Source: Kribbella sp. NBC_00382 (GTDB lineage Bacteria > Actinomycetota > Actinomycetes > Propionibacteriales > Kribbellaceae). Taken from it: 64,000 nucleotides of DNA. Below, one piece after another: positions 47,956-56,801 of this stretch (positions are counted from its first letter, which is position 1; each line of letters opens with the position of its first letter). The stretch spans positions 6,262,001-6,326,000 of the forward strand of contig NZ_CP107954.1 in assembly GCF_036067295.1 (NCBI RefSeq), in the 5' to 3' direction. The position numbers were made by a program, and so were the translations under genes. The notes under the pieces were generated by a model, which was given only the letters and a program-made list of their open reading frames with translations, had not been told where the DNA came from and did not search any database.

Positions 47956-49455
47956 TCAGCCTCGTGGCTGGATTCGGGTGCTGTTGATTGCCGCGACCAG
48001 GAGCAGGGCCGCGGCCGATCCGAGGCTGATCCGCAGCCCGGTGAGGAAGGTGTCCGGGTTGGCGATCAGGGCGCCGAAGACGGCGATGGCGACTGCTCCG
48101 CCGATCTGGCGGAAGGTGTTGAACACGGCGCTGGCGGTTCCTGCCCGCTCGGCCGCGACACCTTCGAGCACGACTCCGGTGATCGAGGGCATCGCCAACG
48201 ATCCGCCGGCGCCGATCGGCACGACGCAGAGGGCGGTCACGACCGGCGACTCCAGCGGTGCCGAGACGAGCAGGGCCAGGAGTCCGGCGGTCATCGACAG
48301 CAGCCCGGCCACGACCGGGACCCGCGCTCCGAACCGGTTGGTGATCGGGCCACTGGCGAGGTTCCCGGCGATCGCGAAGAAAGCGGAGGGCAAGAACGCC
48401 AGCCCGGCGTGCAGCGGCGACAATCCGAGGTGCTGCTGGAGGTACAGGCTGACGACGAACACGTTGCCGTAGTTGCCGACCATGAAGGCGAACCCGACGG
48501 GCAGGGCCAGTCGGAAGCCGCGCGCCCGGAACAGTTCCAGCGGCATCATCGGGTGCCGGCCACGGGCCTGAACGGCCAGGAAGGCGGCGAGGGTGATCAC
48601 GGCGCTCGCGAGCGCGGCGACGACGGCGGGATGGGTGAACCCGCGATGGCCGCCTTCGATGAGTCCGTAGACCAGGGTGGACAAGGCAACGACGGCGAGG
48701 ATCTGGCCGGCCCAGTCGAACCGGGACGGTCGGGTGGGCGAGGCGGCCACCGCGACCAGGAAGGCGACCATGCCGACGCAGACGGGCAGGTTGATCGTGA
48801 AGACCCACCGCCAGTCGAGAGTCGTGAGCAGCCCGCCGAGAGGTTGTCCGACCAGTCCGGCGACGGCGCCGCCGACCGCCCAGACGCCGAGCGCACGGGC
48901 TCGGCGGCGTGGGTCGGGGAACGCTTCACGCAGCAGGGCCATCGACGCCGGCAGCATGATCGCGGCGGCAGCGCCTTGCGCACAGCCGGCGGCGACCAGT
49001 ACGCCGATCGTGGGCGCGGCCGCACAGGCGGCCGAGGCCAGTCCGAACCCGACGATGCCCGCGCCGAGAGCCTTCTTCGCGCCGATCCGATCCGACAGGT
49101 TGCCCGCGAACAGCAGCAGCGCGGCGAACAAGAGGGTGTAGCCGTCGATCGTCCACTGCTGGCCGGTCGTTCCGCCGCCGAGCTCGGTCCTGATCCGGGA
49201 CAGGGCGACGTTGACGATCGAGATGTCCAGCGTGATCAGGAAGAAGCCCAGTGAGGCGATCGTGATGACGATCCGCGCATGCGGCGCATCCGGGATGGCT
49301 GCGTCCTCGGTCGGGCGGCTCGGCTCTGCGTCGGTACGTGACAAGGCATTCCGCTCTGCGCACAGTTGCGCGGTCGGTCTCGATACATCAGCTCGCGTAC
49401 CGAGTCTCCCAAATTCGCTCGCGACAAGGCAGGTACTGCGATTACCCCGGTTCAT
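47956..49455 (-). CDS. MFS multidrug exporter, DHA2 (EmrB/QacA) family
   Basis: 499 residues if started at ATG 49455, with ~14 membrane helices. LDISIVNVALSRI in helix 1 and GQQWTIDGYTLLFAALLL in helix 2 are typical of 14-helix drug/proton antiporters. The first ~55 residues are non-conserved, and a TTG at 49344 is a plausible true start. It is divergent from an XRE-cupin regulator, which probably represses it. Confidence 0.87.
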   Translation of the reverse strand: MNRGNRSTCLVASEFGRLGTRADVSRPTAQLCAERNALSRTDAEPSRPTEDAAIPDAPHARIVITIASLGFFLITLDISIVNVALSRIRTELGGGTTGQQWTIDGYTLLFAALLLFAGNLSDRIGAKKALGAGIVGFGLASAACAAAPTIGVLVAAGCAQGAAAAIMLPASMALLREAFPDPRRRARALGVWAVGGAVAGLVGQPLGGLLTTLDWRWVFTINLPVCVGMVAFLVAVAASPTRPSRFDWAGQILAVVALSTLVYGLIEGGHRGFTHPAVVAALASAVITLAAFLAVQARGRHPMMPLELFRARGFRLALPVGFAFMVGNYGNVFVVSLYLQQHLGLSPLHAGLAFLPSAFFAIAGNLASGPITNRFGARVPVVAGLLSMTAGLLALLVSAPLESPVVTALCVVPIGAGGSLAMPSITGVVLEGVAAERAGTASAVFNTFRQIGGAVAIAVFGALIANPDTFLTGLRISLGSAAALLLVAAINSTRIQPRG

Positions 49456-49457
49456 GT

Positions 49458-49503
49458 CCGCACAGTGCGGCTGGGCTCCCTAGAGCTGCAACATTGGTTG
49501 CTG
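49458..49503. promoter_or_regulatory. Palindromes between the MFS exporter and XRE-cupin regulator
   Basis: CCGCACAGTGCGG (49458-49470) is a perfect odd palindrome. CTGCAAC-ATTG-GTTGCTG (49486-49503) is a near-perfect one. Both lie in the divergent intergenic region and are candidate operators for the regulator at 49523. Confidence 0.45.
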
Positions 49504-49522
49504 TTTCTGGGACAGTGGGTGG

Positions 49523-50107
49523 ATGGGCGAACAACCGGCGTACCAGGCGGTGCTTGACGAGGTGGGGGAGCGGCTGCGGCGGTTGCGGGCGCAGCGGGGG
49601 ATCACGCTGGCGGTACTGGCCGAGACGACCGGTATTTCGAAGAGCACCTTGTCGCGGCTGGAGTCGGGCCAGCGTCGGCCGAGTCTGGAGTTGCTGTTGC
49701 CGCTCGCAACGGCGTACCGGGTGCCGTTGGACGAACTGGTCGGGGCTCCCGAGGTGGGTGATCCCAGGGTGCAGTTGAAGCCGCATAAGTCGGCGAGCGG
49801 GGAGACGTTCGTGCCGCTGTCCCGTGCGCCGGGGCCGCTGCAGGCGTACAAGCTGATCGTTCCGGATCGCGGGACCGAGCCGAAGCTCCGCAGCCACGAG
49901 GGTTATGAGTGGCTGTACGTGCTGCACGGACGGCTGCGGGTGGTGCTCGGCGAGCATGACGTCGTGCTCGGGTCCGGCGAGGTCGCGGAGTTCGACACAA
50001 AGGTCCCGCACTGGTTCGGCAGTGCGGACGGCCGGCCGGTGGAGGTGCTCAGCCTGTTCGGCCGGCAAGGCGAACGCATGCACGTCCGCGCGAAAACCAC
50101 CGACTGA
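49523..50107 (+). CDS. XRE-family transcriptional regulator with cupin domain
   Basis: 194 residues. The helix-turn-helix is at ~10-70 (LAETTGISKSTLSRLESGQ). The C-terminal cupin barrel (~100-180) has SHEGYEWLYVLHGRLRVVLG and KVPHWFG, which could bind a metal or small effector. It should control the divergent MFS exporter. The start at 49523 gives a normal family N-terminus. It converges with RNase D, with eleven bases between stops. Confidence 0.88.
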   Translation: MGEQPAYQAVLDEVGERLRRLRAQRGITLAVLAETTGISKSTLSRLESGQRRPSLELLLPLATAYRVPLDELVGAPEVGDPRVQLKPHKSASGETFVPLSRAPGPLQAYKLIVPDRGTEPKLRSHEGYEWLYVLHGRLRVVLGEHDVVLGSGEVAEFDTKVPHWFGSADGRPVEVLSLFGRQGERMHVRAKTTD

Positions 50108-50118
50108 AAGCGCAGAAG

Positions 50119-51408
50119 CTAGGGAGCCTCGGGCTCGGTCGGTTCCAGCGGCGCACTCGGGGCGGCCTCGGTCGCGAGGGCGTCGGTGAGGACCTCGGCG
50201 GTGAGACCGATCTGCCAGTCGCGGGCGTTGTGTTCGCGCAGGAACGTCGACACCGCCGTGAGGTCCGCGTCCGCTGGCGGGGTCCAGGCGAGCCGCCGGA
50301 TCGTGTCGGGGGAGAGCAGGTTCTCCGTAGGCAGTCGGTGCGATTCGGCGATCTCGCTGACGGCCGAGCGCGCTGCCGACAGCCGAGCGGCCGCGTCGGG
50401 GTCGCGATCCGCCCAGGCGCGAGCCGGTGGCGGTCCGTCGTACCGGGGGCCTTGCTTGGGGAGCTCGCTGTCGGGCAGGCGGCGAGCGTGGTCGATCGCC
50501 TCCCACCAAGTGCGCATGTGGCGATGAGCGCCGCGCCCCTTGAAGGCGGTCAACTTCTGCAACGTGTCGCGATCGACCGGCATCGCGGCGGCCGCCTCGA
50601 CGATGGCCGCGTCCGGCAGGATGCGGCCGGGGGAGATGTCGGCGGACTCGGCGATCTGGTCGCGCGCTTCCCACAACGCCCGTACCACGGCCAGGCTGCG
50701 GCGGTTGCGGACGCGGTGCATGCCCGACGTCCGTCGCCACGGATCCGGCTTGGGCTCACGCGGCGGAGCGTTCAGGATCGCGAGGAACTCCTGCTGCGCC
50801 CACTCCCACTTGCCCTCGCGGCGCAGCTCGGCCTCGATCGCGTCGCGCAGCTCGATCAGCATCTCGACGTCGAGCTGGGCGTAGATCAGCCACGGCCCGG
50901 GCAGCGGACGCGTCGACCAGTCGGCCGCCGAGTGCTCCTTGCGCATCTTGTAGCCCAGTACTTCGCTGACGAGCGACGCCAGCCCGACCTTGGGGTAACC
51001 GAGCAGCCGGCCGGCCAGCTCGGTGTCGAAGACGGTCTGCGGGACCATCCCGACCTCGGCCAGGCAGGCCAGGTCCTGGTTCGCCGCGTGGATGATCCAC
51101 TCCGCGTCGACGATCGCGTCGCCGAGCGAGGACAGGTCGCCGAACGGGATCGGGTCGACCAGCGCCGAGCCGGAACCCTCCCGGCGCAGCTGGACCAGGT
51201 ACGCGCGGTGCGAGTAGCGGTAGCCGGAGGCCCGTTCGGCGTCGACGGCCACCGGGCCGGTGCCGGAGCGGAAGGCTTCGACGACCTCGGCCAGGGCCGG
51301 GTCGGTATCGATCACGTCGGACAGTCCGTCGCGCAGTTCGAGCAGAGGCTGTTCCTCGGCCGGGTCGTCCGGCACGGGCGGCTGCTGCTGGGTCTCGGCC
51401 GGGCTCAT
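50119..51408 (-). CDS. Ribonuclease D-like 3'-5' exonuclease with HRDC domain
   Basis: 429 residues. The DEDD-type exonuclease domain is at ~45-210 (AVDAERASGYRYS gives the Asp-x-Glu, then HAANQDLACL, and YAQLDVEML). HRDC domains follow at ~225-300 and beyond. It should trim structured RNA 3' ends. It matches Rv2681 in order and overlaps the DUF3000 gene by four bases (ATGA). Confidence 0.9.
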   Translation of the reverse strand: MSPAETQQQPPVPDDPAEEQPLLELRDGLSDVIDTDPALAEVVEAFRSGTGPVAVDAERASGYRYSHRAYLVQLRREGSGSALVDPIPFGDLSSLGDAIVDAEWIIHAANQDLACLAEVGMVPQTVFDTELAGRLLGYPKVGLASLVSEVLGYKMRKEHSAADWSTRPLPGPWLIYAQLDVEMLIELRDAIEAELRREGKWEWAQQEFLAILNAPPREPKPDPWRRTSGMHRVRNRRSLAVVRALWEARDQIAESADISPGRILPDAAIVEAAAAMPVDRDTLQKLTAFKGRGAHRHMRTWWEAIDHARRLPDSELPKQGPRYDGPPPARAWADRDPDAAARLSAARSAVSEIAESHRLPTENLLSPDTIRRLAWTPPADADLTAVSTFLREHNARDWQIGLTAEVLTDALATEAAPSAPLEPTEPEAP

Positions 51409-52007
51409 CGGCCCCGCTGACCGCGCCGGGTCGGCATCGCGACCACCCCCGGCGGTACCGGCGGGAGTCCCGCCGCCGTACAGAGCACCTCGCCCCAGGC
51501 CTCGGCATGGTGACTCACGTCGACCATCCCGTCCGGTCCGGGGACAGGACTCCAGGACGCACGGATCTCGATCTCAGCCGTCGCGTCGTCATCGGCCATC
51601 CCGCCGAAGCTCTCGGATACCACCCTCGTGACGGTACCGCTCGGGGCCAGGTACTCCGCGCCCCGGTCGGCCAGTGCCTCCATCAGCCAGGTCCAGCCCA
51701 CGCCACCGAGCAGCGCGTCCGTCACCATCTCCGGTTCGACGGCGGCACGCACATACGCGACACAGCGGAAGGTCGACTGCCAGGCGTCGTTCCCCGCGGG
51801 GTCGTAGAGGACGACCAGCCGGCCGGTGGCGACATCATCGCCATCGACCGTCACGTCAGCGCTGACCGCCGCCGCATGCGGTGCGATCCGCTGCGGTGCG
51901 GGCATCTCCTCGACGAACACCTCGGGCCGGAACCGGGCCTCACGCAACTGAGTGAGGGCCTCGGCGAACTCCGCGGGTGGCGCGTCGACCTGCTTGCGGG
52001 CACCCAT
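51405..52007 (-). CDS. DUF3000-family protein
   Basis: 200 residues. It is an actinobacteria-specific family of unknown function (Rv2680 in M. tuberculosis, from recall), almost always next to the RNase D gene and divergent from hemE, as here. No catalytic motif or membrane segment is visible. Translational coupling to RNase D suggests an RNA-linked role, but that is inference. Confidence 0.85.
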   Translation of the reverse strand: MGARKQVDAPPAEFAEALTQLREARFRPEVFVEEMPAPQRIAPHAAAVSADVTVDGDDVATGRLVVLYDPAGNDAWQSTFRCVAYVRAAVEPEMVTDALLGGVGWTWLMEALADRGAEYLAPSGTVTRVVSESFGGMADDDATAEIEIRASWSPVPGPDGMVDVSHHAEAWGEVLCTAAGLPPVPPGVVAMPTRRGQRGR

Positions 52008-52096
52008 GCTTCGCAGCCTACGACTGATTACTCACCGACGCCGGTGACGACGCGCCGGTGACAGGTTCCGGGCATGGGATCATCGGACCTGTGCCC

Positions 52097-53176
52097 GTGA
52101 CGCAACCTGCCCAATCACCCACCGCTACCAGTGCCCTACCGGAGTCCGCCTTCCTGCGGGCCGCCCGGGGTGAACCGGTCCCGCACACGCCTGTCTGGTT
52201 CATGCGCCAGGCGGGTCGCTCGCTGCCGGAGTACCGGGCGATCCGCGAAGGCACGACGATGCTCGAGTCCTGTATGCGGCCCGACCTCGTCGTGGAGATA
52301 ACGCTGCAGCCGGTACGCCGTTACGGCGTCGACGCGGCGATCTTCTACTCCGACATCGTGACGCCGCTGAAGTCGACCGGCTTCGGTGTCGAGATCAAGC
52401 CCGGTGTCGGCCCGGTGGTCGCGGACCCGATCCGGGACCTGGCCGGTCTGGATGCGGTTCGGCCGGTCACTGAGGCCGACGTTCCGTACATCATCGAGTC
52501 GGTGCAGGAGCTGGTGTCGCAGCTCGGTGGGACTCCGTTGATCGGGTTCGCCGGGGCGCCGTTCACGGTCGCGTCGTACCTGGTCGAGGGTGGGCCGAGC
52601 AAGGACCACGCGAAGACGAAGGCGCTGATGCATGGCGACCCCAAGCTGTGGCACGCGCTGGCGGATCGGCTGGCGGATGTGGCGATCGCCTATCTGTCGG
52701 TGCAGATCGAGGCGGGTGCGTCGGCGGTCCAGCTGTTCGACTCGTGGGCCGGCGGGTTGTCGGCGCGCGACTATGCGGAGTTCGTGCAGCCGCATTCGGC
52801 GAAGGTTTTTGCTGCACTCGAGCAGTACGGCGTACCGCGGCTGCACTTCGGGGTGAACACGGGCGAGCTGCTCGGGCTGATGAGCGAGGCCGGCGCGGAT
52901 GTCGTCGGTGTTGACTGGCGAGTGCCGCTGGATGAGGCCGTACGCCGGATCACCGCGGCCGGCGGTTCGCCGAAGCCGGTCCAGGGCAACCTCGACCCGG
53001 CCCTGCTGATCGCCGGCTGGGACGCCATCGAGCCCGAGATCGACCGCATCCTGGCCGAGGGCAAAGCCGCCCCGGGCCACATCTTCAACCTCGGCCACGG
53101 CGTCCCCCCGACGACCGACCCTGACGTCCTCCACCGAATCGTCAAGGCGGTCCAGGAGAAGTCCGCCCGTGGTTGA
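52097..53176 (+). CDS. hemE: Uroporphyrinogen decarboxylase
   Basis: 359 residues from GTG 52097; GTG 52091 is equally possible and no clear ribosome site is seen. PVWFMRQAGRSLPEYR and FAGAPFTVASYLVEG are signature motifs. It removes four carboxyls from uroporphyrinogen III to give coproporphyrinogen III. It is first in the heme run hemE-GNAT-hemY-hemQ and is divergent from DUF3000. Confidence 0.96.
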   Translation: MTQPAQSPTATSALPESAFLRAARGEPVPHTPVWFMRQAGRSLPEYRAIREGTTMLESCMRPDLVVEITLQPVRRYGVDAAIFYSDIVTPLKSTGFGVEIKPGVGPVVADPIRDLAGLDAVRPVTEADVPYIIESVQELVSQLGGTPLIGFAGAPFTVASYLVEGGPSKDHAKTKALMHGDPKLWHALADRLADVAIAYLSVQIEAGASAVQLFDSWAGGLSARDYAEFVQPHSAKVFAALEQYGVPRLHFGVNTGELLGLMSEAGADVVGVDWRVPLDEAVRRITAAGGSPKPVQGNLDPALLIAGWDAIEPEIDRILAEGKAAPGHIFNLGHGVPPTTDPDVLHRIVKAVQEKSARG

Positions 53177-53678
53177 TGGAGGTCTGCCGGGCGGAGCTCG
53201 GTTGGAGCGTCTACGGGTTGAGCACGGACCGGCGCTGCTGGCGTTCGAGGTGGAGAACCGGGCGTACTTCGCCGGCTTCATCTCCGATCGTGGGGATGCG
53301 TTCTTCGCGGAGTTCGATGAGCGGCTGGCGGCTCTGCTCGGGTATCAGGCGGACGGGACGGATCATCCTCATGTCTTGGTCACTGACTCGGGTGAGGTGG
53401 TCGGCCGGGTGAATCTGGTCGATGTGACGGACGGGTCAGCCGAGCTCGGGTACCGGATCGCGGAGAAGGCGGCCGGGAAGGGGCTGGCGACGGCGGCCGT
53501 GCGGGAGGTCTCTGCGCTGGCGGCGGGGGAGTACGGGCTGCGGGAGTTGCGGGCAGGGACGAACCTGGACAACGCGGCCTCCCGGGCGATTCTCGAGCGG
53601 ACCGGATTCGTACCGGTCGGGGAGCGGGACTACGGCGGCCGGCCGGGGATCGAGTACGTGCTGGCTTTGACCGTCTGA
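53169..53678 (+). CDS. GNAT-family N-acetyltransferase, RimJ-like
   Basis: 169 residues from GTG 53169, overlapping hemE by eight bases. The acetyl-CoA fold motifs ELGYRIAEKAAGKGLATAAV and NLDNAASRAILERTGF are clear and resemble protein N-terminal or antibiotic acetyltransferases. It is inserted between hemE and hemY. Whether it acts in heme synthesis is unknown, and simple co-transcription is more likely. Confidence 0.87.
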   Translation: MVDGGLPGGARLERLRVEHGPALLAFEVENRAYFAGFISDRGDAFFAEFDERLAALLGYQADGTDHPHVLVTDSGEVVGRVNLVDVTDGSAELGYRIAEKAAGKGLATAAVREVSALAAGEYGLRELRAGTNLDNAASRAILERTGFVPVGERDYGGRPGIEYVLALTV

Positions 53679-53690
53679 TCTGATGGGGCT

Positions 53691-55094
53691 GTGGAGCGTC
53701 GTTCGGTAGTTGTCGTCGGTGGCGGGATCAGTGGGCTGGCTGCGGCACACGCGTTGGCGAGTGGACCCAACCCGCCGAAGATCACCGTGCTGGAGTCGTC
53801 GCCACGCCTCGGCGGGAAGCTGGCAGGAGCCGAGCTGGAAGGCGTCCCGGTGGACCTCGGTGCGGAGTCTGTACTCGCCCGCCGGCCCGAAGCTGTCGAG
53901 CTGATCAAGGCCGTGGGGCTGGGGGACGACCTGGCGCACCCGGCAACGACCTCGGCCGGGCTCTGGATCGGCGACCGCATCCGCGCCATCCCGCCGACGG
54001 TCATGGGCGTACCGACCGACTCCTCATCGACGGTCGATGTCCTCGGCGAGGAGGCGGCCGAGGTGGTCGCGCACGAGCCCGAGCTGGCGGCGCCTGCGTT
54101 GACGGAGGACGTCGCGATCGGACGGTTCGTCGCCGAGCGGATGGGTGCAGCCGTCTCCGACCGGCTCGTCGACCCGCTGCTTGGTGGGGTCTACGCCGGC
54201 CGTGCCGAGGAGATCTCGCTGGCGGCCGCAGTACCGGAGCTGTACGCCAAGCTGAAGACGGCTCCGAGCTTGCTGGCGGCAACGGCCGAGTTGCGGGAGA
54301 TCGGCCAGCGCCGCAACACACCTGGCGCACCTGTCTTCGCAGGCATCGTCGGAGGCATCAACAGGCTGATCACCGCCCTAGAAGCCGAACTGGTGGCCCG
54401 CGGTGTCCACATCCAGCGCAGCGCGACCGTACGCCGGATCCGCCGCACTCCAGACGGCTACGAGCTGGAGTCCGGCCCAGTGCCCGCTCCGACCTTCCTC
54501 AAGGCCGACGCGATCGTCATAGCCGTCCCCGCAGCCCCGGCGGCCCGCATGCTCGCCGACGTGGTCCCGCAAGCCTCTACCGAGCTCGCAGCCATCCAGT
54601 ACGCGAGCATGGCGATCGTCACCCTCGCAGTACGCAAGGCGGACTGGCCGGCGGGTACAACCGGCTCCGGCTTCTTGGTGCCGTCCGTCGAGGGCCGCAC
54701 GATCAAGGCGTCGACCTACTCCCACGCCAAGTGGCAGTGGTCCGCCGATGCCGGGGGAGACCTCGCGGTACTCCGCTGCTCCGTCGGCCGCCTCGGCGAG
54801 GAGTACGTGCTCCAGCGGTCGGATGAGGAGCTCGCAGCCCTCGCAGCCGCCGACCTACGAGCCGCCATAGGCCTTCAGGCGCCCGTAGTCGGTTCCTTGG
54901 TGACCAGGTGGGGTGGTGGGCTTCCGCAGTACGCCGTGGGGCACCTGGACCGCGTTGACCGGGTAGAGGCGGCCGTTGCTGGTCAACCTGGGCTGGCCGT
55001 GTGCGGAGCGGCGTACCGGGGTGTTGGGATCGCTGCCTGCGTCGCCAGTGCTGGAAAGGCGGCAAGCCAGGTGCAAGCGCATCTGCGCAGGTGA
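53691..55094 (+). CDS. hemY: Protoporphyrinogen/coproporphyrinogen oxidase
   Basis: 467 residues from GTG 53691. It is an FAD-dependent amine-oxidase fold protein with VVGGGISGLAAAHALA at the N-terminus and GVGIAACVASAGKAA near the end. In actinobacteria it oxidises coproporphyrinogen III to coproporphyrin III in the coproporphyrin-dependent pathway (also called HemG or CgoX). It is followed 84 bases later by hemQ, its pathway partner. Confidence 0.93.
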   Translation: MERRSVVVVGGGISGLAAAHALASGPNPPKITVLESSPRLGGKLAGAELEGVPVDLGAESVLARRPEAVELIKAVGLGDDLAHPATTSAGLWIGDRIRAIPPTVMGVPTDSSSTVDVLGEEAAEVVAHEPELAAPALTEDVAIGRFVAERMGAAVSDRLVDPLLGGVYAGRAEEISLAAAVPELYAKLKTAPSLLAATAELREIGQRRNTPGAPVFAGIVGGINRLITALEAELVARGVHIQRSATVRRIRRTPDGYELESGPVPAPTFLKADAIVIAVPAAPAARMLADVVPQASTELAAIQYASMAIVTLAVRKADWPAGTTGSGFLVPSVEGRTIKASTYSHAKWQWSADAGGDLAVLRCSVGRLGEEYVLQRSDEELAALAAADLRAAIGLQAPVVGSLVTRWGGGLPQYAVGHLDRVDRVEAAVAGQPGLAVCGAAYRGVGIAACVASAGKAASQVQAHLRR

Positions 55095-55178
55095 TTCCCG
55101 CGGGTAGTGACTGTTGTCACGAAGAGTAGGAGCAACCCGGGTGCACGCTTGGGCGGATCCATTGGTGACAATGGCTGG

Positions 55179-55880
55179 GTGACCGAGACGAAGCCGAAGG
55201 CGCGCGAGCTGAACAATGTGATCCGCTACACCATGTGGTCGGTGTTCAAGGTGGAGACGCCGCTCGGTGAGGCCGATCGCGAGGAGCTGGCGGCGGAGCT
55301 CGAGGAGGCGCTGGGCAAGCTCGGTGCCGACGAGGATGTGGTGATCCGCGGCTGGTACGACGTGGAGGGCTTCCGCGCCGACGCCGACTTCATGGTCTGG
55401 TGGCACGCGCCGACGTCCGACGCGCTGCAGAAGGCCTACCACCAGCTGCGTCGCTCGCGGCTCGGGCGGCACCTCGCGCCGATCTGGTCGCAGTTCGCAC
55501 TGCACCGGCCGGCCGAGTTCAACAAGAGCCACATCCCGGCGTTCCTGGCCGACGAGGAGGCGCGGGCTTACATCTGCGTCTACCCGTTCGTGCGGTCCTA
55601 CGAGTGGTACCTGCTGCCCGACGAGGAGCGCCGGTTCATGCTCGCCGAGCACGGCAAGATGGCGCGCAGCTACCCCGACGTCCGGGCGAACACCGTGGCG
55701 TCGTTCGCGCTCGGCGACTACGAGTGGATGCTCGCCTTCGAGGCCGACGAGCTGCACCGGATGGTCGACCTGATGCGTGACCTGCGGGCGTCGACGGCTC
55801 GTCGCCACGTGCGCGAGGAGGTCCCCTTCTACACCGGCAAGCGGACCGACCTCGGTGACCTGATCGCGAACCTGGCCTGA
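55179..55880 (+). CDS. hemQ: Coproheme decarboxylase HemQ (chlorite dismutase-like)
   Basis: 233 residues from GTG 55179. MWSVFKV, WYDVEGFRADADFMVWWHA and MLAEHGKMARSYPDV are typical; His in AEHGKMAR is the axial heme ligand. It decarboxylates coproheme to heme b with peroxide, the last step of the pathway. The frame is open from 55107, but conservation starts after 55179. The VOC gene begins two bases after its stop. Confidence 0.94.
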   Translation: MTETKPKARELNNVIRYTMWSVFKVETPLGEADREELAAELEEALGKLGADEDVVIRGWYDVEGFRADADFMVWWHAPTSDALQKAYHQLRRSRLGRHLAPIWSQFALHRPAEFNKSHIPAFLADEEARAYICVYPFVRSYEWYLLPDEERRFMLAEHGKMARSYPDVRANTVASFALGDYEWMLAFEADELHRMVDLMRDLRASTARRHVREEVPFYTGKRTDLGDLIANLA

Positions 55881-55882
55881 CG

Positions 55883-56260
55883 ATGGAGCGCAAAGCCTTC
55901 CCGGTCCTGTACGTCACCGACGTCCGCCGGTCACTCGAGTTCTACGCCCTGCTCGGCTACGAGTCCCGGTACCAGTTCCCGCTGGAAGGCGATCCACACT
56001 ACGTCGGCCTCGAACGCGGCGACTCCTCGCTGGGAATCGCCGACGCCAACTGGCCCGAGGCCCAACTCGGCATCACCGTCGGCACGGCGCCCCGCTTCGA
56101 ACTCTTCGTCTACGTCGACGACGTCGAAGCCACCGTGGAGACCTTCCGCACGGCCGGCCACCCGATCCTCCAGCAGCCGGCCACCATGCCCTGGGGTGAA
56201 CGCCAGGCCTACGTCTCCGACCCGGACAACAACCCGGTCGCCCTGGCCACCCCGATCTGA
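55883..56260 (+). CDS. VOC-family (glyoxalase/bleomycin resistance) protein
   Basis: 125 residues, two bases after hemQ, so co-transcribed. Two beta-alpha-beta-beta-beta modules are visible (YVTDVRRSLEFYALLGYE, VYVDDVEATVETFRTAG). It could be a metal-dependent lyase or a ligand-binding protein; the exact reaction is unknown. Its stop is one base from the convergent msrB stop. Confidence 0.85.
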   Translation: MERKAFPVLYVTDVRRSLEFYALLGYESRYQFPLEGDPHYVGLERGDSSLGIADANWPEAQLGITVGTAPRFELFVYVDDVEATVETFRTAGHPILQQPATMPWGERQAYVSDPDNNPVALATPI

Positions 56261-56261
56261 G

Positions 56262-56681
56262 TTACTCCGCGGGAGCCAGCGCGAGGCTGACGGAATTGAT
56301 GCAGTAGCGGAGGTCGGTGGGGGTGCCGTAGCCCTCGCCTTCGAAGACGTGGCCGAGGTGGGAGCCGCAGTTCGCACAGCGGACCTCGACGCGCTTCATG
56401 CCCAGGTCGTGGTCCTCGATGTACTCGACCCGGTCCTCGGCGAGCGGGGCGAAGAAGGACGGCCAGCCGCAGTGCGAGTCGAACTTGGTCTCGCTGCGGA
56501 ACAGCTCCGCGTCACACGCGCGGCACTTGTAGACGCCGATGGTCTTGGTGTCGGTGTATTCGCCGGTGAACGGACGCTCGGTACCGGCCTTGCGAAGGAC
56601 CTGGAACTCCGCGGGAGACAGCTTCGCGCGCCACTCCTCGTCGGACTTCTGTACTGCGTACTGCCTGGTGCTCTCTGTCAT
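56262..56681 (-). CDS. msrB: Peptide-methionine (R)-S-oxide reductase
   Basis: 139 residues. The zinc pairs CRAC and CANC are present, and the catalytic Cys lies in RYCINSVSL. SHCGWPSFF is the family signature. It repairs methionine-R-sulfoxide in proteins. It is the counterpart of Rv2674, which also sits at the end of the heme block (from recall). Confidence 0.95.
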   Translation of the reverse strand: MTESTRQYAVQKSDEEWRAKLSPAEFQVLRKAGTERPFTGEYTDTKTIGVYKCRACDAELFRSETKFDSHCGWPSFFAPLAEDRVEYIEDHDLGMKRVEVRCANCGSHLGHVFEGEGYGTPTDLRYCINSVSLALAPAE

Positions 56682-56738
56682 GTCCCCATTATCGGCGGCC
56701 GGTCAACCAAAACCCCGCGCTGTCCGCCGACGTAAGCG

Positions 56739-56794
56739 TGCCGCAATCGCCGGGGCCTGTCCGCCCCAGTGGGACAGGCCCCGGCGATGCGGCA
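56739..56794 (-). terminator. Strong hairpin after the M4 peptidase gene
   Basis: A perfect 17-bp stem (56746-56762 and 56772-56788) extends by six more pairs past a bulged A to 56739/56794, with a 9-base loop. It lies just beyond the M4 peptidase stop at 56802 and upstream of msrB on the same strand's far side. Confidence 0.75.
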
Positions 56795-56801
56795 GCTCAC
56801 C

